From contig CAJQPD010000040.1 in assembly GCA_905480085.1 (NCBI GenBank), positions 1 through 7,676 on the forward strand: a stretch of 7,676 nt of DNA, written 5' to 3'. Source of the stretch: an uncultured Acidimicrobiia bacterium. GTDB lineage: Bacteria; Actinomycetota; Acidimicrobiia; Spongiisociales; JAENVV01. Numbering within the stretch: the first letter of the stretch is position 1; the number at the start of each line of letters is the position of its first letter. The notes beneath the pieces were generated by a model that saw only the letters and a program-made list of their open reading frames with translations, had not been told where the DNA came from and did no database searches. The translations under genes were made by a program, and so were the position numbers. Of the stretch, positions 1 to 5,679 are shown one piece after another.

Positions 1-161
1 GACACGCGTTTCCGCTCGTTACCGTCTCGATCGGGGTGGTGACCAACATCCACCGACCGATCACTTCGCAATGGGAGGCATCCGCCGTGGCGGTCGAGAT
101 GAAGGAGTTCGCCAAGCGTCAGATCGGATCATCCTTCGAAATCGACCGGAGGTCGTCGTAG
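1..161 (+). CDS. C-terminal fragment of a GGDEF-type (diguanylate cyclase-like) protein, truncated by the window edge
   Basis: The frame beginning at base 3 is open from the left edge to a TAG at 159-161 and gives 52 residues. They start HAFPLVTVSIGVVTN, which fits the late beta-strand of GGDEF domains (the 'fPlvtvSiGv' segment). They end with an alpha-helix and tail, VEMKEFAKRQIGSSFEIDRR, a pattern (EMK-x-xAK-x-x-GSS-x-x-x-DRR) I associate with the end of GGDEF domains in response-regulator-like proteins. The catalytic GG(D/E)EF loop lies upstream of the window, so I cannot tell whether this is an active cyclic-di-GMP synthase, a degenerate domain, or what sensor module precedes it. The gene ends 32 bases before ribD on the same strand. 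A functional link to riboflavin synthesis is not implied. The family call rests on one short segment. Confidence 0.72.
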   Translation, partial: HAFPLVTVSIGVVTNIHRPITSQWEASAVAVEMKEFAKRQIGSSFEIDRRSS

Positions 162-180
162 CGGCTATCCGGCCGCTGGC

Positions 181-186
181 TAGCCT
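181..186 (+). promoter_or_regulatory. Candidate -10 element for a leaderless ribD transcript
   Basis: TAGCCT at 181-186 fits the TAnnnT -10 consensus of actinobacteria. It lies 7 bases before the ribD ATG at 194, which would place the transcription start at or next to the A of the start codon. This fits with the absence of any Shine-Dalgarno upstream of ribD. No convincing -35 hexamer is seen at the expected distance. The element would overlap the short gap after the GGDEF gene. Motifs this short are common, so this remains an inference. Confidence 0.35.
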
Positions 187-193
187 GTGGCCG

Positions 194-1234
194 ATGGAAC
201 ACATGGTTCGGGCCCTCGAACTGGCCAGCCGCCACAGACCGCTCCCCAATCCCCGGGTCGGGGCGGTCATTGTCGACGCGCAAGGCGAGGTCATTGGAGA
301 GGGTGCCCATGTCGCCCCGGGAACCGACCACGCCGAGATCGTGGCACTCAAATCCGCCAGCGCCGATGTCGCAGGGTCGACCGTCTATGTGACTCTCGAA
401 CCGTGTTCCCATCACGGGCGGACCCCGCCATGTGCCGATGCACTTATCGCCGCGGGGGTTTCCAAGGTGGTCGTGGCCGCGATCGATCCCGACACGAAAG
501 TGGCTGGTAGCGGGGTTGCCCGCCTGCAGGCGGCGGGAATCGAGGTGGTCACCGGAGTGAAAGCGGACGAATCCGAGGCGATGGACCCCGGCTATTTTCA
601 CCACCGGAGATTCGGCCGAAGCCGGATCACGTTGAAGATGGCCCTGACCCTCGATGGGAACGCCGCAGCGGCCGACGGAACGAGTCAATGGATAACCGGA
701 GATCTGGCCAGGGAAGACTCCCACCGGCTACGGGCTGAATCCGATGCGGTCCTGGTGGGCGCCGGCACGGTGATTGCCGACGATCCGTTGCTCGACGTGC
801 GAATGGTCGACGGCCGCCAACCCCGTCCTGTCATTGTGGCGGGACGTACTCCGCTCCCGGTCCACGCCAGGATCTGGGGACGGAACCCGTTGGTGGTGGC
901 CGAATCGGGTTACCAGGGACCCGGAGAACATGTCCCCATTGCGACGGACAAGGACGGACGGGTCGATGTAGCTGCGATGGCCCGCCGACTGGGCGAACTC
1001 GGACTGCTCGATGTGATGGTCGAGGGCGGCCCTCACCTGGCGAGGTCGCTGTTCTTGGTCGGACTCGTCGACAGGGTGGTCATCTATTATGGGGCGAAAT
1101 TGGCAGGCGGATCGGGAAGAAATGCCTTCGCTGGTTCGTTCGTGACCCTGACGGATGCCCTCGACATGCGCACCATGTCAGTAGAGCTTCTTGGCGATGA
1201 CATCCGGGTCGAGCTACTGCCGAGAGGAACTTGA
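194..1234 (+). CDS. ribD: Bifunctional riboflavin biosynthesis protein RibD (pyrimidine deaminase / reductase)
   Basis: RibD carries out two successive steps of riboflavin synthesis in the cytoplasm: deamination of the pyrimidine made from GTP, then NADPH-dependent reduction of its ribosyl chain. The 346-residue product has both domains. The N-terminal zinc deaminase (about 1-140) shows PNPRVGAVIV (18-27), HAE (46-48) and EPCSHHGRTPPC (69-80), so the zinc ligands His46, Cys71 and Cys80 are all present. The reductase domain (about 144-346) shows LKMALTLDGN, SQWITGDLAR and VMVEGGPHLARS. The frame is open from 71, but the extra 41 residues match nothing in the family and overlap the preceding gene. 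The ATG at 194 gives the usual RibD start (MEHMVRALELA). No Shine-Dalgarno is seen. The stop overlaps the ribE start by one base (TGATG). It is the first gene of the ribD-ribE-ribBA-ribH operon. Confidence 0.96.
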   Translation: MEHMVRALELASRHRPLPNPRVGAVIVDAQGEVIGEGAHVAPGTDHAEIVALKSASADVAGSTVYVTLEPCSHHGRTPPCADALIAAGVSKVVVAAIDPDTKVAGSGVARLQAAGIEVVTGVKADESEAMDPGYFHHRRFGRSRITLKMALTLDGNAAAADGTSQWITGDLAREDSHRLRAESDAVLVGAGTVIADDPLLDVRMVDGRQPRPVIVAGRTPLPVHARIWGRNPLVVAESGYQGPGEHVPIATDKDGRVDVAAMARRLGELGLLDVMVEGGPHLARSLFLVGLVDRVVIYYGAKLAGGSGRNAFAGSFVTLTDALDMRTMSVELLGDDIRVELLPRGT

Positions 1235-1827
1235 TGTTTACTGGAATAGTGGAAGCGATCGGCCTTGTGACGGCAGTCGCCGCCGATGCGGCGGGGATGC
1301 GCCTCACGGTTGAGGCGCCGCAGCTCGCTCCCGCGCTGAAAATCGGCGATTCGATCGCGGTCAACGGGACCTGTCTGACCGCCGTTGAGCTTACGGAAAC
1401 GTCGTTTTCGGTCGATGCAGTATTGGAAACCCTGGCCAAGACCAACACCGGCGAATTGGCCGTCGGTTCTCAGGTGAATCTTGAACGGCCCATGAAGGCC
1501 GACGGACGATTCGACGGCCACATCGTGCAAGGGCATGTCGATGGGGTCGGTACGGTCACTGGATTGGAACCAGAGGGTGACGGCAAACGGTTCAGCATCA
1601 GTGTCGATGACGGTCTCAAACGGTATATCGTCGACAAAGGGAGCGTAACGGTCGATGGGGTCAGCCTGACGGTGGCAGCCAACACAGGCGAGGGTTTTCA
1701 GATTGCGCTCATACCGCATACTCTGGAGGCAACAATCCTTGGTCACCGGCAAGTCGGTGACCGGGTAAATATCGAAATAGACGTAATCGCCAAATACGTG
1801 GAACGTCTCATGGGAGACCGTACATGA
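1234..1827 (+). CDS. ribE: Riboflavin synthase (alpha subunit type)
   Basis: Riboflavin synthase performs the last step of the pathway, dismutating two 6,7-dimethyl-8-ribityllumazine molecules to riboflavin plus the pyrimidine precursor. The 197-residue product has the family's usual length and start ([10 protein letters not shown]) and its internal duplication: a first lumazine-binding barrel (about 1-97) with [12 protein letters not shown] (38-49) and a second (about 98-190) with [12 protein letters not shown] (135-146). HIVQGHVDG (96-104) joins them, and IPHT (160-163) is also typical. The ATG at 1234 is preferred over the TTG at 1231 because it gives the conserved MFTGI start and has GAGGA at 1224-1228. 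The start overlaps the ribD stop, and the end overlaps ribBA by four bases (ATGA). In ribD-E-BA-H operons this gene is also called ribB or ribC in some species. Confidence 0.96.
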   Translation: MFTGIVEAIGLVTAVAADAAGMRLTVEAPQLAPALKIGDSIAVNGTCLTAVELTETSFSVDAVLETLAKTNTGELAVGSQVNLERPMKADGRFDGHIVQGHVDGVGTVTGLEPEGDGKRFSISVDDGLKRYIVDKGSVTVDGVSLTVAANTGEGFQIALIPHTLEATILGHRQVGDRVNIEIDVIAKYVERLMGDRT

Positions 1828-3035
1828 GTACTGCCAGCATCACTGAAGCCATCGAAGCCATCGCCAACGGCGAGTTTGTGGTGGTGGTCGACGATGAAGA
1901 TCGTGAGAACGAGGGTGATCTGATCATCGCCGGCGACGCCATGACTCCTGAAAAGATGGGTTTCATGGTCCGGTACACCTCGGGCGTGATCTGCTTGGCC
2001 GCAGAAGGCACCCGTCTTGATGAATTGCATCTTCCACCGATGGTGACCCACAACACCGAGTCCTTGCGGACGGCGTTCACTATTTCGATCGATTCCACTC
2101 ATGGGACCACGACAGGTATCTCGGCTGCCGACCGCTCTGCAACCGTCCGGGCGTTTTGCGATCCGACGACCTCTGAACACGACTTTAATCGGCCTGGCCA
2201 TGTATTCCCTCTGCGATACCACCCCGGGGGCGTCCTGCGTAGGGCCGGTCACACCGAGGCCGCGGTTGACCTGGCTCGGCTGGCCAATCGATATCCCGCG
2301 GGAGTGTTGTGTGAAATGGTCCAGGACGATGGATCGGTGATGCGACTGCCGGAACTGGAACGGTTTGCCAAAGAGCACGAACTCAAGCTCATTACGATCG
2401 CCGACCTCATTTCCTACCGTCGCGCCAACGAACGGGTGGTCAGGCGGATGTCCGAAGCCCGGATCCCAACCGATTACGGGGATTTTCGTGCCGTTGGTTA
2501 CGAGAGCCTGGTGGATGGACGAGAGCATGTCGCTCTCGTGATGGGTGATGTCGCCGGAATAAAGGATGTCCTCACCCGGGTCCATTCGGAATGCCTTACC
2601 GGAGATGTATTCGGGTCAAAACGATGTGACTGTGGCTACCAACTCGACGACGCCCTCCGACTCATCGCAGAGGAGGGCGCGGGAGTGCTTTTGTATATTC
2701 GAGGCCACGAAGGGCGCGGGATAGGGCTTATGCACAAGCTTCAGGCCTACGCGCTGCAGGATCAGGGTCGCGATACGGTCGAGGCCAACGTTGACCTCGG
2801 GTTTCCGCCGGACGCTCGTGACTATGGGGTCGGTGCGGAAATTCTGACGGATCTTGGTCTGACCACTCTCCGCCTCATGACCAACAATCCGATCAAGCGG
2901 GCCGGGATCGAAGGCTATGGGCTTTCGATCAGCGAGCGGGTTCCCCTCCAGACGGCTCCAACAATTGAGAACCGGTCCTATCTCGAAACCAAGGCTGCCA
3001 AACTTGGTCACGATCTGACGTTCGATTCAGAATGA
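1824..3035 (+). CDS. ribBA: Bifunctional 3,4-dihydroxy-2-butanone-4-phosphate synthase / GTP cyclohydrolase II
   Basis: This fusion enzyme supplies both branches of riboflavin synthesis. The RibB half converts ribulose 5-phosphate to the four-carbon unit, and the RibA half opens GTP to the first pyrimidine. The 403-residue product has normal fusion length. RibB (about 1-200) shows [10 protein letters not shown] (23-32), TSGVICLA (52-59), RPGHVFPL (123-130) and RAGHTEA (140-146), the metal-binding and catalytic blocks. RibA (about 205-395) shows the zinc site [14 protein letters not shown] with Cys257, Cys268 and Cys270, then [10 protein letters not shown] (293-302), [10 protein letters not shown] and [15 protein letters not shown]. 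All key residues I can check are present, so both halves look active. The ATG at 1824 overlaps the ribE stop (ATGA) and has GGGAG at 1812-1816. The stop overlaps ribH in the same way. Confidence 0.97.
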   Translation: MSTASITEAIEAIANGEFVVVVDDEDRENEGDLIIAGDAMTPEKMGFMVRYTSGVICLAAEGTRLDELHLPPMVTHNTESLRTAFTISIDSTHGTTTGISAADRSATVRAFCDPTTSEHDFNRPGHVFPLRYHPGGVLRRAGHTEAAVDLARLANRYPAGVLCEMVQDDGSVMRLPELERFAKEHELKLITIADLISYRRANERVVRRMSEARIPTDYGDFRAVGYESLVDGREHVALVMGDVAGIKDVLTRVHSECLTGDVFGSKRCDCGYQLDDALRLIAEEGAGVLLYIRGHEGRGIGLMHKLQAYALQDQGRDTVEANVDLGFPPDARDYGVGAEILTDLGLTTLRLMTNNPIKRAGIEGYGLSISERVPLQTAPTIENRSYLETKAAKLGHDLTFDSE

Positions 3036-3460
3036 AACCGGTGCGGGTGGCCGTAGTTACTGCCGAATTCAACGGAGACATCACTGCTGCTCTACGCGAC
3101 GGAGCCTTGGCCGCCCTGCGAAACGCCGGGGTGACCGATGTCGTCGATATTGCGGTCGCAGGTGCGCTTGAACTGCCGGTCCTCGCCAGGGTGCTAGCCG
3201 CCACGTGTGACGCAGTCATCGCCATCGGTGCGGTCATCGAGGGGGAGACGGATCATTACGTCCATGTCTGTACGCAGACGTCCGCCGGCCTCATGCAAGT
3301 GAGTGTCGAGACCGGAGTCCCGATCGGCAACGCCGTTCTGACTGTCCGAACCTATGAGCACGCCAGAGAACGAAGCCTGCCCGGTCCAGGGAACAAGGGT
3401 GCCGAAGCAGTGCAGGCGGCCCTCCAGGCGGTGGCCGCCATCCGTTCACTGTCGGACTGA
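3032..3460 (+). CDS. ribH: 6,7-dimethyl-8-ribityllumazine synthase (lumazine synthase), somewhat divergent
   Basis: Lumazine synthase condenses the butanone phosphate from RibB with the RibD product to give the riboflavin synthase substrate; in many bacteria it forms large icosahedral or pentameric shells. The 142-residue product starts without the usual short N-terminal extension. It shows EFNGDIT (12-18), GALELP (44-49), [11 protein letters not shown] (66-76), [13 protein letters not shown] (102-114) and GNKGAEA (120-126). Aligned to the Bacillus enzyme, the active-site His (His75), Phe13, Glu47, Arg114 and Lys122 are kept. The normally basic VIRG block reads VIEG, the position before His75 is Asp, and the EQA block reads EHA. 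The ATG at 3032 overlaps the ribBA stop (ATGA) and has no clear Shine-Dalgarno, so it probably depends on coupled translation. It is the last rib gene; no terminator is evident in the 24 bases before the next promoter. Confidence 0.93.
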   Translation: MKPVRVAVVTAEFNGDITAALRDGALAALRNAGVTDVVDIAVAGALELPVLARVLAATCDAVIAIGAVIEGETDHYVHVCTQTSAGLMQVSVETGVPIGNAVLTVRTYEHARERSLPGPGNKGAEAVQAALQAVAAIRSLSD

Positions 3461-3484
3461 CCTGACCCCTTGGTGTTGTTCACA

Positions 3485-3512
3485 TTGACACGTACCGGCC
3501 ACCCCGTATACT
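3485..3512 (+). promoter_or_regulatory. Near-consensus housekeeping-sigma promoter for the infC operon
   Basis: TTGACA at 3485-3490 is a perfect -35 hexamer. After a 16-base spacer, TATACT at 3507-3512 is a near-perfect -10. Transcription would start around 3519. The promoter lies 24 bases past the ribH stop, so infC-rpmI-rplT and perhaps the genes beyond form their own strong transcription unit. This is the best promoter in the window and is expected for a highly expressed ribosomal protein operon. Confidence 0.85.
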
Positions 3513-3628
3513 GACCCGACAATCGATACGAAAGTGGAGGCTGCTGCTTCCCACCCGGCCACCCAACTCACCGAGTTCTAGTGCGCCGAGGTATGACGAT
3601 GACGCTGCCTTCTGGCGGCGTATCCGTG

Positions 3629-3660
3629 AACGCAGCATCTCGTGCTGCGTTTCTGTTGTT
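3629..3660 (+). terminator. Intrinsic-terminator-like hairpin (attenuator) upstream of infC
   Basis: AACGCAGCA (3629-3637) pairs perfectly with TGCTGCGTT (3643-3651) over 9 bp around the 5-base loop TCTCG. The stem is followed by TTCTGTTGTT (3651-3660), a T-rich though not pure run. The hairpin sits between a strong promoter and the infC ribosome-binding site, where a terminator makes sense only as a conditional one. A long infC-frame extension would run through it, so the structure also argues that this region is leader rather than protein. The inverted repeat is directly visible; termination is inferred. Confidence 0.62.
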
Positions 3661-3685
3661 AAAGAACGAAAACCAACCAGACCCC

Positions 3686-3692
3686 GGGAGGG
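3686..3692 (+). promoter_or_regulatory. Shine-Dalgarno deciding an ATC start for infC
   Basis: GGGAGGG at 3686-3692 contains the core GGAGG (3687-3691), separated by 6 bases from ATC at 3698-3700. This is the strongest ribosome-binding site near the IF3 start and sits exactly where IF3 homology begins. The only rival with fair spacing is GAGG at 3588-3591, 7 bases before the ATG at 3599. Confidence 0.65.
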
Positions 3693-3697
3693 CACAG

Positions 3698-4327
3698 ATC
3701 GCCGACCTACGCATCAACGGGAATATCCGCGCCAAAGAGGTGCTGGTTATTGCCCCGGATGGATCCCAGATCGGAACAAAGAAAATCGAAGAGGCCATTT
3801 GGCTTGCCGACCAGTTAGGGCTTGACCTCGTTGAGGTAGCGCCCGAAGCCCGGCCGCCAGTGTGCAAGATCATGGACTTCGGTAAGCACAAATATGAACA
3901 GTCGGTTCGTGATCGGGAAGCTCGCAAGAAGCAAACCCGAACGGTCATCAAAGAAATTCGGCTCAAACCGAGAATTGGTGATCACGACTACACGATGTTC
4001 CTGAATCGCTCACTGAAGTTCTTGTCAGAAGGTGACAAACTCAAGGTCACCGTGCGATTTCGTGGCCGTGAGAACGAACGGCCCGAATTGGGACTGAACC
4101 TTATCGGCCGGTTGGTCGGGGATCTGGGCGACTACGTGACGCTGGAACAGCATCCCGCCAAAGACGGTAGGTCGATGACTGCGGTTCTCGCCCCAACGGC
4201 ATTGGCCAAAACGATTGTCATCCACCACAAATCAGATCCGATAGAGGATCCTGAAGACACATCAGATCCGATAGAGGACTCTGAAGACGCTGTCTCGGAC
4301 GAGATAGACGACACCGAGTCAGAATGA
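3698..4327 (+). CDS. infC: Translation initiation factor IF-3, probable ATC start, acidic C-terminal tail
   Basis: IF3 binds the 30S subunit, keeps it apart from 50S and checks start-codon and initiator-tRNA pairing. From ATC at 3698 the product is 209 residues. It starts (M)ADLRINGNIRAKEV, matching the Bacillus start ISKDFIVNDGIRAREV, whose gene also uses a rare AUU codon. The N-domain (to about 70) has LDLVEVAPEARPPVCKIMDFGK. The lysine-rich linker is about 66-85. The C-domain (about 86-168) has IKEIRLKPRIGDHDY, KVTVRFRGRE and DGRSMTAVLAP. Residues 179-209 form an acidic tail absent from short IF3s, built from two 10-residue repeats (SDPIEDPEDT and SDPIEDSEDA). The frame is also open upstream, with GTG at 3581 and ATG at 3593 and 3599, giving up to 39 extra residues. 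I disfavour these because they cross the attenuator hairpin and have poorer ribosome-binding sites. The gene identity is firm; the start is the uncertain part. Confidence 0.93.
   Translation: MADLRINGNIRAKEVLVIAPDGSQIGTKKIEEAIWLADQLGLDLVEVAPEARPPVCKIMDFGKHKYEQSVRDREARKKQTRTVIKEIRLKPRIGDHDYTMFLNRSLKFLSEGDKLKVTVRFRGRENERPELGLNLIGRLVGDLGDYVTLEQHPAKDGRSMTAVLAPTALAKTIVIHHKSDPIEDPEDTSDPIEDSEDAVSDEIDDTESE
4231..4290 (+). repeat. Two-copy 30-bp tandem repeat in the 3' end of infC
   Basis: The 30 bases at 4231-4260 are repeated at 4261-4290 with 27 of 30 identical. The differences are TC/CT at the 19th and 20th positions and A/G at the 29th. Because 30 is a multiple of three, the repeat keeps the frame and encodes SDPIEDPEDT then SDPIEDSEDA in the acidic tail of IF3. 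The close identity points to a fairly recent in-frame duplication. Confidence 0.9.
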
Positions 4328-4343
4328 GAAAGGAGCTGAGCAC

Positions 4344-4538
4344 ATGCCAAAAATGAAAACTCATAAGGGCACTGCGAAGCGCTTCAAGACAACTGGTACC
4401 GGCAAATTACGCCGTCGCCAAGCAGGCAAGCAGCATTTGCGCTTGGCCAAGGGCAAAAACCGATATCGCCGTCTCGGCGGTGAAACCGAGGTTGCCAGCG
4501 GCGATGCAAAGCGTATGAAGAAGTTGCTGGGACAGTAG
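4344..4538 (+). CDS. rpmI: Large-subunit ribosomal protein L35 (bL35)
   Basis: L35 is a small basic protein of the 50S subunit. The 64-residue product has the family length and the typical start [21 protein letters not shown], followed by basic [18 protein letters not shown] and the end [11 protein letters not shown], which matches the usual L35 C-terminus. The ATG at 4344 is preceded by AAGGAG ending at 4335, 8 bases away. It lies 16 bases after infC and 8 bases before rplT, the near-universal infC-rpmI-rplT order, so the three are surely co-transcribed. Confidence 0.97.
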   Translation: MPKMKTHKGTAKRFKTTGTGKLRRRQAGKQHLRLAKGKNRYRRLGGETEVASGDAKRMKKLLGQ

Positions 4539-4546
4539 GAGGAATC

Positions 4547-4900
4547 ATGGCTCGAGTTAAACGCGCCGTACACGCCCGCAAAAAGCACCGGAAGGTGATG
4601 GAGCGGGCCAGCGGCTATCGAGGTGCAAAAAGTCGTCGGTATCGCACCGCCAATGAGCAGGTCATGCATGCCATGCAGGACTCTTACGACCATCGTAAAG
4701 ACCGTAAGGGCGATTTCCGTCGGCTGTGGATTACCCGCATCAATGCGGCCGCTCGTCAAAACGGTACGACCTACAGTCAGATGATGGCCGGTCTCAAAGC
4801 CGCCGAAGTAGAAGTCGATCGCAAGATGCTTGCCGAGATGGCCGTGAACGACCCGCAGGCCTTCACTCAGCTGGCCAAGGTTGCCACCAGCCAGAAGTAG
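4547..4900 (+). CDS. rplT: Large-subunit ribosomal protein L20 (bL20)
   Basis: L20 binds 23S rRNA early in 50S assembly and in several bacteria represses its own operon by binding the mRNA leader. The 117-residue product has normal length. It starts [18 protein letters not shown], with the long basic N-terminal helix. The globular part includes [20 protein letters not shown] and [18 protein letters not shown]. The ATG at 4547 has a perfect AGGAGG at 4537-4542 that overlaps the rpmI TAG stop, so L35 and L20 translation are closely linked. It is the natural candidate for the protein that would act on the infC leader. The methyltransferase frame that follows may begin within its last codons. Confidence 0.98.
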   Translation: MARVKRAVHARKKHRKVMERASGYRGAKSRRYRTANEQVMHAMQDSYDHRKDRKGDFRRLWITRINAAARQNGTTYSQMMAGLKAAEVEVDRKMLAEMAVNDPQAFTQLAKVATSQK

Positions 4901-5666
4901 CTCGCTGGAGCCGGTCCGCTCATCACGCAACAAGAGGGTGGTTGAAGCGGTCCGGCTTCGTCGCGCTTCGGCTCGTAGGGAGGTCGGCAAGACGCTGGTC
5001 GAGGGACCTCATTTGGTGGCCGATTTAGTCCGTTTTGGCGTCCCGATCGACACCATTTTCGCCCACCCGCGCGATGTCGAAGCTGCCGGCATTGCCGAGC
5101 AATCAGACGCCGAACTCGTCCTCGTCGAGGAATCGATACTGCGCCGCATTGCCGATACGGAGAACCCGCGTGGTCCGGTTGCCATCATTGCCATTCCGCC
5201 ATCGATTCAAGCCACCGGATCAGTGGTCGTTCTGTGGGATCTGGCCGACCCCGGCAACGCAGGGACGATCGTTCGTAGCGCGGCGGCCTTTGGGTTCGGT
5301 GTCATAGTCGCCGGCCAGAGCGTCGACATATGGGCGCCAAAGACGATCCGGGCGGGCGGAGGTGGGCACTTTGCGACGGCGGTAGAGGTGGCGCCGCGTC
5401 TGACCGTTGATGATCTCAAAAGCCGCGGGTACGCCACCGTTGCGACTGTCGGGGCCGGGGGAGACGGACCAGAGTCGATCCCGAGCGGCCCAGTAGCCAT
5501 CCTCATCGGGAACGAGGCGCATGGTCTCGCCGGCGAGATCGTGAGTCAAGCCGACCATCGTTTCACCATCCCGATGCCTGGCGGCACCGAGTCCCTCAAT
5601 GCAGCTGCGGCAGCCTCGATTGCCCTCTATGCAATTGAGAATCGCTCCTCGAAGGGTGGCCGCTAA
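4881..5666 (+). CDS. SpoU/TrmH-family RNA 2'-O-methyltransferase (TsnR/RlmB-like)
   Basis: SpoU enzymes are knotted methyltransferases that move a methyl group from S-adenosylmethionine to a ribose 2'-OH in rRNA or tRNA. The product (up to 261 residues) has an N-terminal substrate-binding domain (about 13-105) with [10 protein letters not shown]. The catalytic knot domain carries motif 1 [13 protein letters not shown] (126-138, with the key Arg132), motif 2 [10 protein letters not shown] (207-216) and motif 3 [13 protein letters not shown] (230-242). All three are intact. The site it modifies cannot be told. Mycobacterium tuberculosis has a similar gene, tsnR, in the same place after rplT. 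The start is uncertain: TTG 4881 overlaps rplT by 20 bases, while CTG 4905 and GTG 4938 are later options without good ribosome-binding sites. Family N-termini would fit a start near 4905. Confidence 0.9.
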   Translation: MPPARSSSLEPVRSSRNKRVVEAVRLRRASARREVGKTLVEGPHLVADLVRFGVPIDTIFAHPRDVEAAGIAEQSDAELVLVEESILRRIADTENPRGPVAIIAIPPSIQATGSVVVLWDLADPGNAGTIVRSAAAFGFGVIVAGQSVDIWAPKTIRAGGGGHFATAVEVAPRLTVDDLKSRGYATVATVGAGGDGPESIPSGPVAILIGNEAHGLAGEIVSQADHRFTIPMPGGTESLNAAAAASIALYAIENRSSKGGR

Positions 5667-5669
5667 CCT
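5664..5669 (+). promoter_or_regulatory. Weak candidate -10 element ahead of pheS
   Basis: TAACCT at 5664-5669 overlaps the methyltransferase TAA stop and lies 10 bases before the pheS ATG, in the same style as the TAGCCT before ribD. pheS has no Shine-Dalgarno in the 13-base gap, which would suit a very short-leader transcript. No -35 is recognisable, and read-through from the upstream operon is equally likely. Confidence 0.2.
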
Positions 5670-5679
5670 GTTGCGTTCT

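Larger units (their letters stand above)
3519..3697 (+). promoter_or_regulatory. Structured 5' leader of the infC-rpmI-rplT operon (candidate autoregulatory attenuator)
   Basis: About 180 bases separate the predicted transcription start from the ATC start of infC. Three hairpins can be drawn. A small one pairs 3565-3569 with 3573-3577. An 8-bp one (one G-U pair) pairs 3602-3609 with 3614-3621 around TTCT. A 9-bp one pairs 3629-3637 with 3643-3651 and is followed by a T-rich tail, as in an intrinsic terminator. TGCTGC at 3542-3547 can pair with GCAGCA at 3632-3637, and GCTGC at 3604-3608 can pair with GCAGC at 3632-3636; either would break the terminator stem. CTTCCC at 3547-3552 can pair with the Shine-Dalgarno at 3686-3691. 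In Bacillus, ribosomal protein L20 controls infC by attenuation in such a leader, and in E. coli L20 and IF3 control translation of this operon. A similar role here is inference. The leader overlaps an open frame continuous with infC, so part of it could instead be coding. Confidence 0.6.

Noticed and set aside
160..177. Hairpin AGCGGC/GCCGCT just after the GGDEF gene stop, considered as a terminator
   Set aside because: The stem is only 6 bp with a 6-base loop and is not followed by a T-run, so it does not qualify as an intrinsic terminator.
71..193. N-terminal 41-residue extension of RibD from an upstream ATG
   Set aside because: It overlaps the GGDEF gene in another frame, has no family resemblance, and the ATG at 194 gives the standard RibD N-terminus.
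1743..2585. Long open frame of 280 codons on the minus strand opposite ribE/ribBA
   Set aside because: It is antisense to clearly conserved genes, its product resembles no family I recognise, and such frames arise routinely opposite high-GC coding sequence.
3461..3484. Terminator for the rib operon after ribH
   Set aside because: No stem-loop with a T-run can be drawn in the 24 bases before the infC promoter, so rib transcripts may read into the infC operon.
3534..3581. Short GTG-started leader peptide frame (15 codons) in the infC leader
   Set aside because: No ribosome-binding site before the GTG and no run of regulatory codons such as Phe or Leu to suggest peptide-based attenuation.
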